A stretch of 18,071 nucleotides of DNA from Alphaproteobacteria bacterium (GCA_028866355.1 JAGWIH010000014.1:1-18071); one strand, 5' to 3'; counted from the first letter of the stretch, positions 1 through 8,890 are shown. A program made the numbers and translations. Notes: generated by a model not told the origin, from the letters alone.

Positions 1-144
1 AATCTGATGACGTTCCCGTTTGTCCGCCGGCGCGTCGACGCCGGCACGCTGGCGCTGCACGGCGCCTATTTCGGCGTCGCCACCGGACGGTTGCTGGTGC
101 GCGATCCGGTCAGCGGCACGTTCGAGCCGATGACCGCGGGCTAG
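1..144 (+). CDS. Beta-carbonic anhydrase, C-terminal fragment
   Basis: Only the last 47 codons and the TAG stop are inside the window; the gene begins upstream. The visible peptide has the usual ending of beta-class (Can/CynT-like) carbonic anhydrases: an NLMTFPFVRRRV helix, then the LALHGAYFGVATGRLLV strand segment and an FEP ending. These enzymes interconvert CO2 and bicarbonate using a zinc bound by Cys and His. The zinc ligands lie upstream and cannot be checked here. The gene converges on formate dehydrogenase alpha, with only 16 bases between the two stops and no convincing terminator. Its nearness to a CO2-producing enzyme may be functional or accidental. The family call is fairly secure from the tail alone, but activity cannot be judged. 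Confidence 0.8.
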   Translation, partial: NLMTFPFVRRRVDAGTLALHGAYFGVATGRLLVRDPVSGTFEPMTAG

Positions 145-160
145 GCGCGAAGGATAAGCC

Positions 161-2953
161 TTATTCGGCCGCGACCTTGGCGACGACCGGCTCGATTCGG
201 GCCGCGCAGTACTTGAACTCGGGAATCTTGCCCATCGGATCGAGCTGCGGATTGGTCAGGATGTTCGCCGCCGCTTCGACATAGCAGAACGGGATGAACA
301 CCATGCCCGGCGAGATTGCGAGGTCTGGCCGCGCCTTGAGCTCGATGGCGCCACGCCGCGTGACGACGCGAACGATCGCGCCCGCCTCGATGCCCATGCG
401 ATGCATGTCGCCAGGCGACAGCGAGGCGTGCGCCTCGGGCTCGAGCGCGTCGAGCACGCTTGCACGACGCGTCATCGCGCCGGTGTGCCAATGCTCGAGC
501 TGACGACCCGTGGTCAAGACCATCGGGTAATCCTTGTCGGGCTCCTCGGCCGGCGGACGAATCTCGACCGGTACCAGCCTGGCACGGCCGGATTTGGTCG
601 GGAAGCCATCACCGAAGACGATGTCTTCGCCGGGCTGATCGGGCGCCAAACACGGATAGGTGACCGAGCTCTCGCGTTCCAGCCGTTCCCAAGTGATGTT
701 GTCGAGCGAGGGCATTGCCAGTTTCATTTCGGCAAAGACGTCCGCCGGGCCGGCATAGTTCCAGTCGAGGCCGATGCGCCGCGCAAGCTCCTGGATGATC
801 GACAAATCATGCCGTGCGTCGCCGGGCAGTGGCAAGGCCTGACGGCCCATCTGCACCTGTCGGTTGGTGTTGCTGACCGTGCCGGTCTTTTCCGGCCAGG
901 CCGAAGCCGGCAGGAAGACATCGGCATAAGACGCGGTCTCGGTCAGGAACAGATCCTGCACCACCAGATGATCGAGCTTGGCGAGCGCCTCGCGCGCGTG
1001 CTGCACGTCGGGGTCGGACATCGCCGGGTTCTCACCCATGACGTACATGCCGCGGATCTGATCGGCGTGGATCGCGTTGACGATCTCGACCACCGTGAGG
1101 CCGGCCTTGGGATCGAGCTTGGCGCTCCACAATTTCTCGAAGAACGCCCGCCGCTCTGCATTCTCGACCGAGATGTAATCGGGGAAGACCATCGGGATCA
1201 AACCGACGTCCGACGCGCCCTGCACGTTGTTCTGGCCGCGCAGCGGATGGAGGCCGGTGCCTGGCCGGCCGATCTGGCCGGTGATCGTCGCCAGCGCAAT
1301 CAGGCAGCGTGTGTTGTCGGTGCCATGCGTGTGCTGCGAGATGCCCATGCCCCAGAAGATGATCGCCGCCTCGGCGCGCGCGTATTTGCGCGCCACGGTC
1401 TTCAGCGTCTCGGCGTCGATGCCGCAGATCGCGGCCATCTTTTCCGGCGTACGATCCTTGACGCTGGCCGCGAGCTTCTCGAAGTCCTCGGTACGCGCCT
1501 GGACGTACTGCTCGTCGACCAAGTTCTCGGCGATGATTGTGTGCAGCATCGCGGACAGCATGGCAACGTCGCGGCCCGGCTTGAATTGCAGCATATGGGT
1601 CGCATGGCGCTTCAGCGCCTGCCCGCGCGGATCCATGACGATCAGCGTCGCGCCGCGCTTCTTGGCGTTCTTCAGGAACGTCGCCGCGACCGGATGATTC
1701 TCGGTCGGATTGGCGCCGATGACGACGATGACGTCGGCGTCCTTGGCCGCCATGAACGGCGCCGTCACCGCGCCGGAGCCGATGCCCTCGAGCAGGCCGG
1801 CGACCGACGAGGCGTGGCACAGCCGCGTGCAATGATCGACGTTGTTGGTGCCGAAGCCGGTGCGCACCAGCTTCTGGAAGAGATAGGCCTCTTCGTTCGA
1901 GCCCTTGGCCGAACCGAAGCCGGCGAGCGCCTTGGAACCGTGCGTGTCGCGGATCTTCTTGAGACCCGCCGCAGCCGCATCGAGCGCCTCTTCCCAAGTC
2001 GCCTCACGGAACAGCGCCCACGGATTATTCGGATCGAAGGGCGCATGCGCGTCCTTCTTGACGCCCGCCTTGCGGATCATCGGCTTGGTCAGCCGCTGCG
2101 GATGGCTGACGTAATCGAAGCCGAAGCGGCCTTTGACGCACAGGCGATTGAGGTTCGACGGGCCTTCGCGGCCGTCGACGTAAAGCAGCTTGTCGTCCTT
2201 GATCTTGTAGGTGATCTGGCAGCCGACGCCGCAATAAGGGCAGACGCTGTTGACTTCGCGGTCCGGATCCTTGGCGTGGACGCCATGCTCGTCGACCAAG
2301 GTCGATTCGAGCAGCGCGCCGGTCGGACAGGCCTGCACGCATTCGCCGCAAGCGACGCAGGTGCTGTTGCCCATCGGATCGTCGAAATCGAAGATGATTT
2401 TGGCGTCGTGGCCGCGCGCCGCCATGCCGATCACGTCGTTGACCTGGACTTCGCGGCAGGCGCGGACGCACAGATTGCATTCGATGCAGGCATCGAGCCG
2501 CACCGCCATCGCTGGGTGGCTGCGGTCGGGCTTGGGATGATGCGTCGCCGGGAAACTGCCCTTGGTGACGCCGACCTTGTCAGCCCAGCGCCAGAACTTG
2601 GATTCCGGATCGGGATGGGCGGTGCGCACCGGCTGATCCGAGACCAGCAGGTCGAAGACCAACTTGCGGGAGAACCTGGCGCGGTCCGTCGCCGTATGGA
2701 CCTTCATTCCCGGTGCCGGCTTGCGCAGACACGAAGCGCCGAGAACGCGTTCACCCTCGATCTCGACCATGCAGGCGCGGCAATTGCCGTCCGGCCGATA
2801 ACCGGGTTCCGGGCTGTAGCAAAGATGCGGGATCTCGGTGCCTCGGCGGTGCGCGACCTGCCAGATGGTCTCGCCCGGCTGCGCCTCGACTTCGGCGCCG
2901 TCGAGGAAGAATTTTATGGTGTGCCCCGCCAATCCGCCGCCGCCGTCGCTCAT
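161..2953 (-). CDS. fdhA: NAD-dependent formate dehydrogenase, molybdenum alpha subunit
   Basis: A 930-residue cytoplasmic molybdopterin subunit that oxidises formate to CO2 and passes electrons through Fe-S clusters to the partner subunit. A 2Fe-2S ferredoxin domain has C45, C58, C61 and C75. A NuoG-like region and two 4Fe-4S sets follow: C156/C159/C162/C166 and C199/C202/C205/C209. The molybdopterin domain opens with a further cluster motif, C238/C241/C245/C272. C379-H380 (RLCHASSVAGL) supplies the expected metal ligand and active-site His, and R572 lies in the RGQNNVQ motif. C379 is encoded by TGC, so this is a cysteine enzyme, not a selenoprotein. The C-terminal dinucleotide-binding domain is complete. 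The ATG overlaps the upstream subunit's stop (ATGA) and has AGGAGG four bases before it, indicating translational coupling. It resembles Methylobacterium FDH1 alpha and FdsA. No fdhD or fdsD follows. Confidence 0.96.
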   Translation of the reverse strand: MSDGGGGLAGHTIKFFLDGAEVEAQPGETIWQVAHRRGTEIPHLCYSPEPGYRPDGNCRACMVEIEGERVLGASCLRKPAPGMKVHTATDRARFSRKLVFDLLVSDQPVRTAHPDPESKFWRWADKVGVTKGSFPATHHPKPDRSHPAMAVRLDACIECNLCVRACREVQVNDVIGMAARGHDAKIIFDFDDPMGNSTCVACGECVQACPTGALLESTLVDEHGVHAKDPDREVNSVCPYCGVGCQITYKIKDDKLLYVDGREGPSNLNRLCVKGRFGFDYVSHPQRLTKPMIRKAGVKKDAHAPFDPNNPWALFREATWEEALDAAAAGLKKIRDTHGSKALAGFGSAKGSNEEAYLFQKLVRTGFGTNNVDHCTRLCHASSVAGLLEGIGSGAVTAPFMAAKDADVIVVIGANPTENHPVAATFLKNAKKRGATLIVMDPRGQALKRHATHMLQFKPGRDVAMLSAMLHTIIAENLVDEQYVQARTEDFEKLAASVKDRTPEKMAAICGIDAETLKTVARKYARAEAAIIFWGMGISQHTHGTDNTRCLIALATITGQIGRPGTGLHPLRGQNNVQGASDVGLIPMVFPDYISVENAERRAFFEKLWSAKLDPKAGLTVVEIVNAIHADQIRGMYVMGENPAMSDPDVQHAREALAKLDHLVVQDLFLTETASYADVFLPASAWPEKTGTVSNTNRQVQMGRQALPLPGDARHDLSIIQELARRIGLDWNYAGPADVFAEMKLAMPSLDNITWERLERESSVTYPCLAPDQPGEDIVFGDGFPTKSGRARLVPVEIRPPAEEPDKDYPMVLTTGRQLEHWHTGAMTRRASVLDALEPEAHASLSPGDMHRMGIEAGAIVRVVTRRGAIELKARPDLAISPGMVFIPFCYVEAAANILTNPQLDPMGKIPEFKYCAARIEPVVAKVAAE

Positions 2954-4650
2954 GAGACCTCCTGCGGGAAATGCTTGAGCACCAACTTAACCGAATTCAT
3001 CGCCGCCTGGCCGAGACCACAAATTGACGCATCCGTCATGACCCGCGTGAGTTCCTCGAGCAGTGGTCCGTCCCACTTGGGCTGCGACATCAACATTACA
3101 GCCTTCTCGGTGCCGACGCGGCACGGCGTGCACTGGCCGCAGCTTTCGTCGGCGAAGAACTTGAGCAGATTGAGCGCCACGGCTTTCATGTCATCCTTGT
3201 CGGACAAGACGACAACCGCAGCAGAGCCGATGAGCGCGCCGTGCTGCTCGAGCGTGCCGAAATCGAGCGGCAGGTCGCCCATCGACGCCGGCAAGATGCC
3301 GCCCGACGGGCCGCCCGGCAGATAGCCCTTGAAGGTGTGGCCGTCGGCCATGCCGCCGCAATATTCGTCGATCAGCTCTTTCACGGTGATGCCGGCAGGC
3401 GCTAGCTTGACGCCCGGATTCTTGACCCGGCCCGAGACCGAGAAGCTGCGCGGTCCTTTGCGGCCGCGACGGCCCTGCGAGCCGAACCAGGTGGGACCCT
3501 TTTCGACGATGTCGCGGATCCACCACAACGTCTCGACGTTGTTGCACAGCGTCGGCCGGCCGAAGAGACCGACCTGCGCCGGATAAGGCGGTTTGTTGCG
3601 CGGCAGGCCGCGCTTGCCCTCGATCGACTCGAGCATCGCCGATTCTTCGCCACAGATATAGGCGCCGGCGCCGCGACGGAGATGGATCCGCGTGTGCTTC
3701 GATAGGCCCGCTTTCTCGAGCGCGGCGATCTCGCGCGCTAGGATCTCGCGGCACTGCGGATATTCGTCGCGCAGATAGATGTAGGTGTCGGGCGCTTCGA
3801 CCGCCCAGGCACCGATCAGCATCCCTTCGAGAAAGCGGTGCGGATCGACCTCCATGTAGTAGCGATCTTTGAACGTGCCGGGTTCGCCTTCGTCGGCGTT
3901 GACCGCCATCAACCGCGGCGCCTTTTCAGCGCGTACCAGCCGCCATTTGCGGCCGGTCGGGAAACCGGCGCCGCCGAGGCCACGCAGATTCGAATCCTCG
4001 AGAATCTTCAGAATCTCTTCGAGCGTCTTCTTGCCCGAGAGACAGGCTTCGAGCACGGCGTAGCCGCCGGCTTTGCGATAAGCGGCGAGATCGGGATAGG
4101 CCGGCAGGTGCGGATGCGTTTCCTTTGCCTTGGCGGCTTTGACCACGCTGTCGACGGTCGCATGTTCATGCAGCGCGTGACCGATGGCCGCGACCGGTGC
4201 GTTATGACAACCGCCCATGCACGGCGCGTGCACGATGCGCACGCCGGGAAGTTTGGCGGGCAAATCGGCCAGCAGCTTCTGGGCGCCGAAGAGTTCACAG
4301 CTGAGGGAATCGCAAACCCGCACGGTCAGGGGCGGCGGCGGGCTTTCGCCGTCGAGCACGATGTCGAAATGGGCGTAGAAGCTCGCGACCTCGTAGACCT
4401 CTACCAGCGCGAGCTTCATCGTCTCGGCCAACGCCGCGAGATGCCGCGCATGCAGGCAGCCGAAATGATCCTGCAAGAGGTGGAGATGTTCGATCAGCAG
4501 GTCGCGCTGGCGCGGCCGGTCACCAAGGAGCTTGGCAACTTCGTCGCGCGCGACCGGATCGACCTGACGGCCCTTCGGCAGGTCGCGGCCGCCGCGCCGG
4601 CCGGAAGCCGGCGGGATGGAACGTGGCGGTGTGCGTCCTGAATCGGGCAT
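2950..4650 (-). CDS. fdhB: Formate dehydrogenase beta subunit, FdsG-FdsB (NuoE-NuoF) fusion
   Basis: A 566-residue diaphorase subunit that takes electrons from the alpha subunit and reduces NAD+. Residues about 30-170 are a NuoE/24-kDa thioredoxin-like domain with 2Fe-2S ligands C113, C118, C144 and C148. Residues about 200-560 are the NuoF/51-kDa domain. It has the FMN/NADH loop GLGGAGFPTGRKW (224-236), NADEGEPGTFKDR (251-263), a GAGAYICGEES segment (327-337) and 4Fe-4S ligands C504, C507, C510 and C544. The two domains are separate proteins in Rhodobacter and Cupriavidus FdsG/FdsB. Fusion is the arrangement known from Methylobacterium FDH1 beta, so a two-subunit enzyme is inferred. The first 30 or so residues are Pro/Arg-rich and look disordered. 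The start is 13 bases after sucD, and the stop overlaps the alpha-subunit ATG. Confidence 0.95.
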   Translation of the reverse strand: MPDSGRTPPRSIPPASGRRGGRDLPKGRQVDPVARDEVAKLLGDRPRQRDLLIEHLHLLQDHFGCLHARHLAALAETMKLALVEVYEVASFYAHFDIVLDGESPPPPLTVRVCDSLSCELFGAQKLLADLPAKLPGVRIVHAPCMGGCHNAPVAAIGHALHEHATVDSVVKAAKAKETHPHLPAYPDLAAYRKAGGYAVLEACLSGKKTLEEILKILEDSNLRGLGGAGFPTGRKWRLVRAEKAPRLMAVNADEGEPGTFKDRYYMEVDPHRFLEGMLIGAWAVEAPDTYIYLRDEYPQCREILAREIAALEKAGLSKHTRIHLRRGAGAYICGEESAMLESIEGKRGLPRNKPPYPAQVGLFGRPTLCNNVETLWWIRDIVEKGPTWFGSQGRRGRKGPRSFSVSGRVKNPGVKLAPAGITVKELIDEYCGGMADGHTFKGYLPGGPSGGILPASMGDLPLDFGTLEQHGALIGSAAVVVLSDKDDMKAVALNLLKFFADESCGQCTPCRVGTEKAVMLMSQPKWDGPLLEELTRVMTDASICGLGQAAMNSVKLVLKHFPQEVS

Positions 4651-4663
4651 TGGTTAGCTCTTA

Positions 4664-5539
4664 CTACTTATTTAGGAGACCGAGCATGGTTTTGCCAAGC
4701 GCCGCGGGCGAATCCGACACCGCGATACCGGCGCTCTTCATTGCCTCAAATTTGTCAGCGGCCGTTCCGGTACCGCCGGAGATGATCGCGCCCGCATGAC
4801 CCATACGGCGGCCCGGCGGGGCCGTGGCACCGGCGATGAAGCCGACCATCGGCTTCTTGACCTTGCTGCGTTTGACGAAATCGGCGGCCTCTTCCTCGGC
4901 CGAGCCACCGATCTCGCCGATCATAATGATCGACTTGGTCGCCGGATCTGCCAGGAACTTTTCGAGGCAGTCGATGAAATTGGTGCCGTTGACCGGATCG
5001 CCGCCGATGCCGACGCAGGTCGACTGGCCCAATCCGACCGCCGTGGTCTGCGCCACCGCTTCATAGGTGAGCGTGCCGGAGCGCGACACGATACCGACGG
5101 AGCCGGGTTTGTGGATGTGCCCCGGCATGATGCCGATCTTGCACTGGCCCGGCGTGATCACGCCCGGACAGTTCGGCCCGATGAGCCGCGACTTCGAGCC
5201 GGCGAGGACACGCTTGACCCGGACCATGTCGAGGACCGGGATGCCTTCGGTGATGCAGACGATGAGCGGCACTTCGGCGTCGATCGCCTCGAGGATCGCG
5301 TCGGCCGCGAACGGCGGCGGGACGTAGATCGCGCTCGCGGTGGCGCCGGTCGCCTTCACGGCGTCCGCGACGGTGTCGAAGACCGGCAAATCGAGATGCT
5401 TGCCGCCGCCCTTTCCCGGCGTGACGCCGCCGACCATCTTGGTGCCGTAGGCGATCGCCTGTTCGGAGTGGAAGGTACCCTGCGCGCCGGTGAAGCCTTG
5501 GCAGATGACCTTGGTATTGCTGTCGACGAAAATAGACAT
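4664..5539 (-). CDS. sucD: Succinyl-CoA synthetase (ADP-forming), alpha subunit
   Basis: A 291-residue alpha subunit, normal length for the family. With SucC it catalyses reversible succinate + CoA + ATP = succinyl-CoA + ADP + Pi. Visible features are the N-terminal CoA-binding fold with GFTGAQGTFH (15-24) and GGVTPGKGG (37-45), GPNCPG (121-126), GEIGG (208-212, with the E209 that positions the histidine), and the phosphorylated H248 in the GHAGAIISGG motif. The sequence follows the SucD pattern more closely than that of malate-CoA ligase MtkB. Its ATG overlaps the sucC stop by one base (TGATG), so the pair is translationally coupled. Succinate specificity is inferred from family resemblance. 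In this context it might act on another dicarboxylate or supply succinyl-CoA to the nearby CoA-transferase. Confidence 0.93.
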   Translation of the reverse strand: MSIFVDSNTKVICQGFTGAQGTFHSEQAIAYGTKMVGGVTPGKGGGKHLDLPVFDTVADAVKATGATASAIYVPPPFAADAILEAIDAEVPLIVCITEGIPVLDMVRVKRVLAGSKSRLIGPNCPGVITPGQCKIGIMPGHIHKPGSVGIVSRSGTLTYEAVAQTTAVGLGQSTCVGIGGDPVNGTNFIDCLEKFLADPATKSIIMIGEIGGSAEEEAADFVKRSKVKKPMVGFIAGATAPPGRRMGHAGAIISGGTGTAADKFEAMKSAGIAVSDSPAALGKTMLGLLNK

Positions 5540-6735
5540 CAGGCCGCTTCCTTCACCGCTTTGACCACCTTCTGGGCTGCGTCGCCGAGATCGTCGGCGG
5601 CGAGAATCGGCAGACCCGATTTGGCGAGAATTTCCTTACCCAGCTTGACGTTGGTGCCTTCGAGACGAACCACCAACGGCACTTCCAGGCTGACTTCGCG
5701 CGCCGCGGCGACGACGCCTTCGGCGATGACGTCGCAGCGCATGATGCCGCCGAAGATGTTGACCAGGATGCCTTCGACGTTCTTGTCCGACAGGATCAAC
5801 TTGAACGCGGTGGCGACACGCTCCTTGGTGGCGCCGCCGCCGACGTCGAGGAAATTGGCCGGCTCGCCGCCGTAGAGCTTGATGATGTCCATGGTCGCCA
5901 TGGCGAGGCCGGCGCCGTTCACCATGCAGCCGATGTTGCCATCGAGCTTCACGTAGTTGAGCTGATGCTTGCCGGCTTCGAGCTCGATCGGGTCCTCTTC
6001 GCCCTCGTCGCGCATCGCCTCGACGTCGGGATGGCGGAAGAGCGCGTTGTCGTCGAAGTTCATCTTTGCGTCGAGCGCGATCACATCGCCCGCACCGGTC
6101 ACGACCAGCGGGTTGATCTCGACGATCGAAGCGTCGAGCGCGATGAACGCCTTGTACATGCCGAGCATGAACTTGACGGCCGAACCGACCTGCTTGCCTT
6201 CGAGCTTGAGGCCGAAGGCCAGACGGCGGGCGTGGAACGCCTCCATGCCGGTCACTGGATCGATCGCGACCTTGATGATCTTTTCCGGCGTCTTCGCCGC
6301 GACCTCTTCGATCTCCATGCCGCCTTCGGTCGAGGCCATCACGGTGATGCGCGAGGTTTTGCGATCGATCAGCATGCCGAGATACAGCTCGCGTTTGATG
6401 TCGCAGCCTTCCTCGACATAGATGCGCTTGACCTCGCGACCTTTCGGCCCGGTCTGCTTGGTCACGAGGACGTGGCCGAGCATGGCTTGCGCCTCTTTCG
6501 CCGCGTCGGCCGGCGATTTCACCAGCCGCACGCCGCCTTTGCCCTTCTCGTCGCCCTTGAACCGGCCGGCTCCGCGGCCGCCAGCATGGATCTGCGACTT
6601 CACCACATAGACCGGTCCGGCGAGCGATTTCGCCACTGTTTCGGCCTCTTGCGGCGTGTAGGCGACGCCGCCCTTGGGAACGGCAACGCCGAACTTCGTC
6701 AGCAGGCTCTTCGCCTGATATTCATGGATGTTCAT
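5539..6735 (-). CDS. sucC: Succinyl-CoA synthetase (ADP-forming), beta subunit
   Basis: A 398-residue beta subunit holding the ATP-grasp domain (about 1-240) and the C-terminal ligase/flavodoxin-like domain. It starts with the family signature MNIHEYQAK. It has the nucleotide-binding QIHAGGRGAGRFKG segment with the insertion common in alphaproteobacterial SucC, VEINPLVV (205-212), NGAGLAMATMD (273-283) and the glycine-rich GGEPANFLDVGGGATKERV (289-307). The start lies seven bases after the upstream ligase stop, with only a weak purine-rich site, so coupling to the upstream gene is likely. In most alphaproteobacteria sucCD sits with mdh and sucAB. Here it lies between another ADP-forming CoA ligase and formate dehydrogenase, which suggests a second copy with a dedicated job. 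That is an inference, since the rest of the genome is unseen. Confidence 0.94.
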   Translation of the reverse strand: MNIHEYQAKSLLTKFGVAVPKGGVAYTPQEAETVAKSLAGPVYVVKSQIHAGGRGAGRFKGDEKGKGGVRLVKSPADAAKEAQAMLGHVLVTKQTGPKGREVKRIYVEEGCDIKRELYLGMLIDRKTSRITVMASTEGGMEIEEVAAKTPEKIIKVAIDPVTGMEAFHARRLAFGLKLEGKQVGSAVKFMLGMYKAFIALDASIVEINPLVVTGAGDVIALDAKMNFDDNALFRHPDVEAMRDEGEEDPIELEAGKHQLNYVKLDGNIGCMVNGAGLAMATMDIIKLYGGEPANFLDVGGGATKERVATAFKLILSDKNVEGILVNIFGGIMRCDVIAEGVVAAAREVSLEVPLVVRLEGTNVKLGKEILAKSGLPILAADDLGDAAQKVVKAVKEAA

Positions 6736-6742
6736 CGATCGC

Positions 6743-8881
6743 TCACTTCACAAGGCCGGCGCCGCGCGCCCAGCGGAACTTCGCACCCAGCACCGCGACC
6801 GGAATCTCAGTCGAATAGGCATAGGATGGGATGCCGTTGTCATAGAGATATTCGGCCGCCTCTTCGACCTGCACGTCGCCGGCGAGCGACGCGACGATCG
6901 GTTTCTCGATGCCCTTGGCCTTCATCTCGTTGACGACCTCGACGACGAGTTTGCCGAACACCATCGGCGGCGTGATGATCGTGTGCCAATAGCCGAGGAT
7001 CAGCGCGTGGATGCGCGGGTCCTCGAGGCCTAGCCGGATGGTGTTTTTGTACGTCGTCGGCGGCTCGCCGCCGGTGATATCGACAGGATTTCCGGCAGCG
7101 CCAAAAGGCGGAATGAACTTGCGGAACGCGGCGTCGAGATCGGCCGGCATCTTCATCAGATGGAGGCCGTTGTCGACGCAGGCGTCGGACAGCAACACGC
7201 CCGAACCGCCGGCGCCGGTGATGATGACGACGTTCTCGCCTTTGGGCGCCGGCAGCTTCTGTAACCCGCGCGCATAGTCGAGCATGTCACGCAAGCCTGG
7301 GGCGCGAATGACGCCCGACTGACGCAGCACGTCGTCGTAGATCTTGTCGTTGCCGGCGAGCGCGCCGGTGTGCGAGCCCGCGGCCTTGGCGCCCGCGTCG
7401 GTGCGGCCCGCCTTGAGCACGACGATCGGTTTTTTCTTCGAAACGCGCTTCGCCACCTCGGCGAAGGAACGGCCGTCCTTCAGGTCCTCGAGATGCATCG
7501 CGATGACCTTGGTGTTATCGTCCTGCTCGAAGAAGGTGAGCAAATCGTCTTCGTCGAGGTCCGACTTGTTGCCAAGGCCGACGATCGCCGACACGCCCAT
7601 CTTGGCCGAACGCGAGAAGCCGATGATTGCCATGCCGATGCCGCCCGATTGCGACGACAGCGCCGCGCCGCCCTTGTAGTCATAGGGCGTGCAGAACGTC
7701 GCGCACAGATTCTGCGGCGTGTAGTAGTAGCCGTAGATGTTCGGACCCATGAGCCGGACGTTGTACTTGCGCCCGATTTCCTGGATTTCCTTCTGGCCGG
7801 CGACGTTGCCGGTTTCGGCGAAGCCCGAGGGAATCAGCACGGCGCCGGGAATCTTTTTCTCGCCGACTTCGGTCAGTGCGGCGGCGACGAACTTGGCCGG
7901 AATGCAGAACACGGCGACATCGACCTCGCCGGGCACATCTAGAACCGATTTATAGACTTTGCGTCCCAGGATCTCGGACGCCGACGGATGGACCGGATAG
8001 ATGTTGCCCTCATAACCGCCGTTGATGAGATTCTTCATCACCGAATTGCCGATCTTGCCGTCCTCGGCCGAGGCGCCGATCACGGCGACCGACTTCGGCC
8101 GCATGATGCGGTTCATGGCGCGATTGATCTCTTCCGTCTTCGGGCGGTAGCGCTGCACCGCCGGCTGCCAGTCGAGGATGATGCGGACGTCGGCGGCGAC
8201 TGCCGATTTTTCCGACGCGAAGACCGGGTTGAGGTCCATCTCGGCGATCTCAGGGAAATCGGCGATCAGCTTCGAGACGTTCTCGATCAGCGCGGCGAGC
8301 GACGCACGATTGACGCCTTTGCCGCCGCGGACGCCTTTGAGAATCTCGGCGGCCTTGATGCCGTCGAGCATGCCGAGCGCCTCGTCGCGCGTCACCGGCG
8401 CGAGGCGGAAGGTCACGTCCTTGAGCACCTCGACGAGCACGCCGCCCATGCCGAACGCAATCATCTTGCCGAAGCTCGGATCGGTGACGGCGCCGATGAT
8501 GACCTCTTGGCCGCCGCCGACCATCTGTTGAACCTGAACACCAACGATCTTGGCCTTCTTGTTGTACTTCTTGGCGTTGGCGATGATCGTTGCATAGGCC
8601 TTCTGGGCGTCTTGTGGCGTCTTGATGCCGACCACGACGCCGCCCGCCTCGGTCTTGTGGAGGATGTCGGGCGACACGATCTTGAGCACGACCGGGAAGC
8701 CGACCTTCTTGCCGAGCTTGGCCGCGTCCGCCGCGCTCTTCGCGATACCTTCCTTCGGCACCGCGATCCCGTAGGCGTCGCAAACCAGCTTGCCCTCGGG
8801 CGCGGTCAGCGCGCTGCGTTTCTCCGCCTTGGCGCGGTCGAGGACCTTGCGCACGGTGGCTTTGGCGTTCTTCGCACTCAT
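6743..8881 (-). CDS. ADP-forming acyl-CoA synthetase (ACD family), beta-alpha domain order
   Basis: This enzyme is expected to interconvert acyl-CoA + ADP + Pi with acid + CoA + ATP. The chosen ATG gives 712 residues and has AAGGAG nine bases upstream. An ATG 18 bases earlier (8899) overlaps that ribosome site and is unlikely. Residue numbers here count from the earlier ATG; subtract 6 for the chosen start. Residues 10-240 are an ATP-grasp_5 domain with LHKTEAGGV (catalytic-type H81) and MDLNPV (D222). Residues 265-390 are a CoA-binding Rossmann domain (VAVIGASAEDGKIGN), followed by two succinyl-CoA-ligase-like domains. SHTGALAG carries the expected phospho-acceptor H510, and E471 is the likely positioning glutamate. 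The ATP-grasp part comes first, the reverse of YfiQ/Pka-type fusions. The substrate is unknown; formate, oxalate, acetate or a related short acid fits the neighbourhood. Confidence 0.88.
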   Translation of the reverse strand: MSAKNAKATVRKVLDRAKAEKRSALTAPEGKLVCDAYGIAVPKEGIAKSAADAAKLGKKVGFPVVLKIVSPDILHKTEAGGVVVGIKTPQDAQKAYATIIANAKKYNKKAKIVGVQVQQMVGGGQEVIIGAVTDPSFGKMIAFGMGGVLVEVLKDVTFRLAPVTRDEALGMLDGIKAAEILKGVRGGKGVNRASLAALIENVSKLIADFPEIAEMDLNPVFASEKSAVAADVRIILDWQPAVQRYRPKTEEINRAMNRIMRPKSVAVIGASAEDGKIGNSVMKNLINGGYEGNIYPVHPSASEILGRKVYKSVLDVPGEVDVAVFCIPAKFVAAALTEVGEKKIPGAVLIPSGFAETGNVAGQKEIQEIGRKYNVRLMGPNIYGYYYTPQNLCATFCTPYDYKGGAALSSQSGGIGMAIIGFSRSAKMGVSAIVGLGNKSDLDEDDLLTFFEQDDNTKVIAMHLEDLKDGRSFAEVAKRVSKKKPIVVLKAGRTDAGAKAAGSHTGALAGNDKIYDDVLRQSGVIRAPGLRDMLDYARGLQKLPAPKGENVVIITGAGGSGVLLSDACVDNGLHLMKMPADLDAAFRKFIPPFGAAGNPVDITGGEPPTTYKNTIRLGLEDPRIHALILGYWHTIITPPMVFGKLVVEVVNEMKAKGIEKPIVASLAGDVQVEEAAEYLYDNGIPSYAYSTEIPVAVLGAKFRWARGAGLVK

Positions 8882-8890
8882 ATCGAAACT

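Noticed and set aside
144..161. Bidirectional terminator between the carbonic anhydrase and fdhA stops
   Set aside because: The only inverted repeat (ATAAG-C-CTTAT, 155-165) has a five-base stem with a one-base loop, partly inside the fdhA end, and no T-run.
1817..1819. Possible selenocysteine at the formate dehydrogenase active site
   Set aside because: The codon at residue 379 reads TGC on the minus strand, so it is cysteine and no SECIS element is needed.
401..3325. A 974-codon open frame on the plus strand opposite the formate dehydrogenase genes
   Set aside because: It is antisense to fdhA and the 3' part of fdhB, whose cluster motifs and coupled starts are unmistakable. Its Arg/Asp/Ala-rich composition is typical of GC-rich antisense frames.
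4664..6735. Malate-CoA ligase (MtkAB) of a serine-cycle methylotroph
   Set aside because: The beta subunit has the SucC-type GRGAGRFKGDEKG insertion and the alpha subunit follows SucD in GPNCPGVITPGQCKIGIMPG. No other serine-cycle gene is present.
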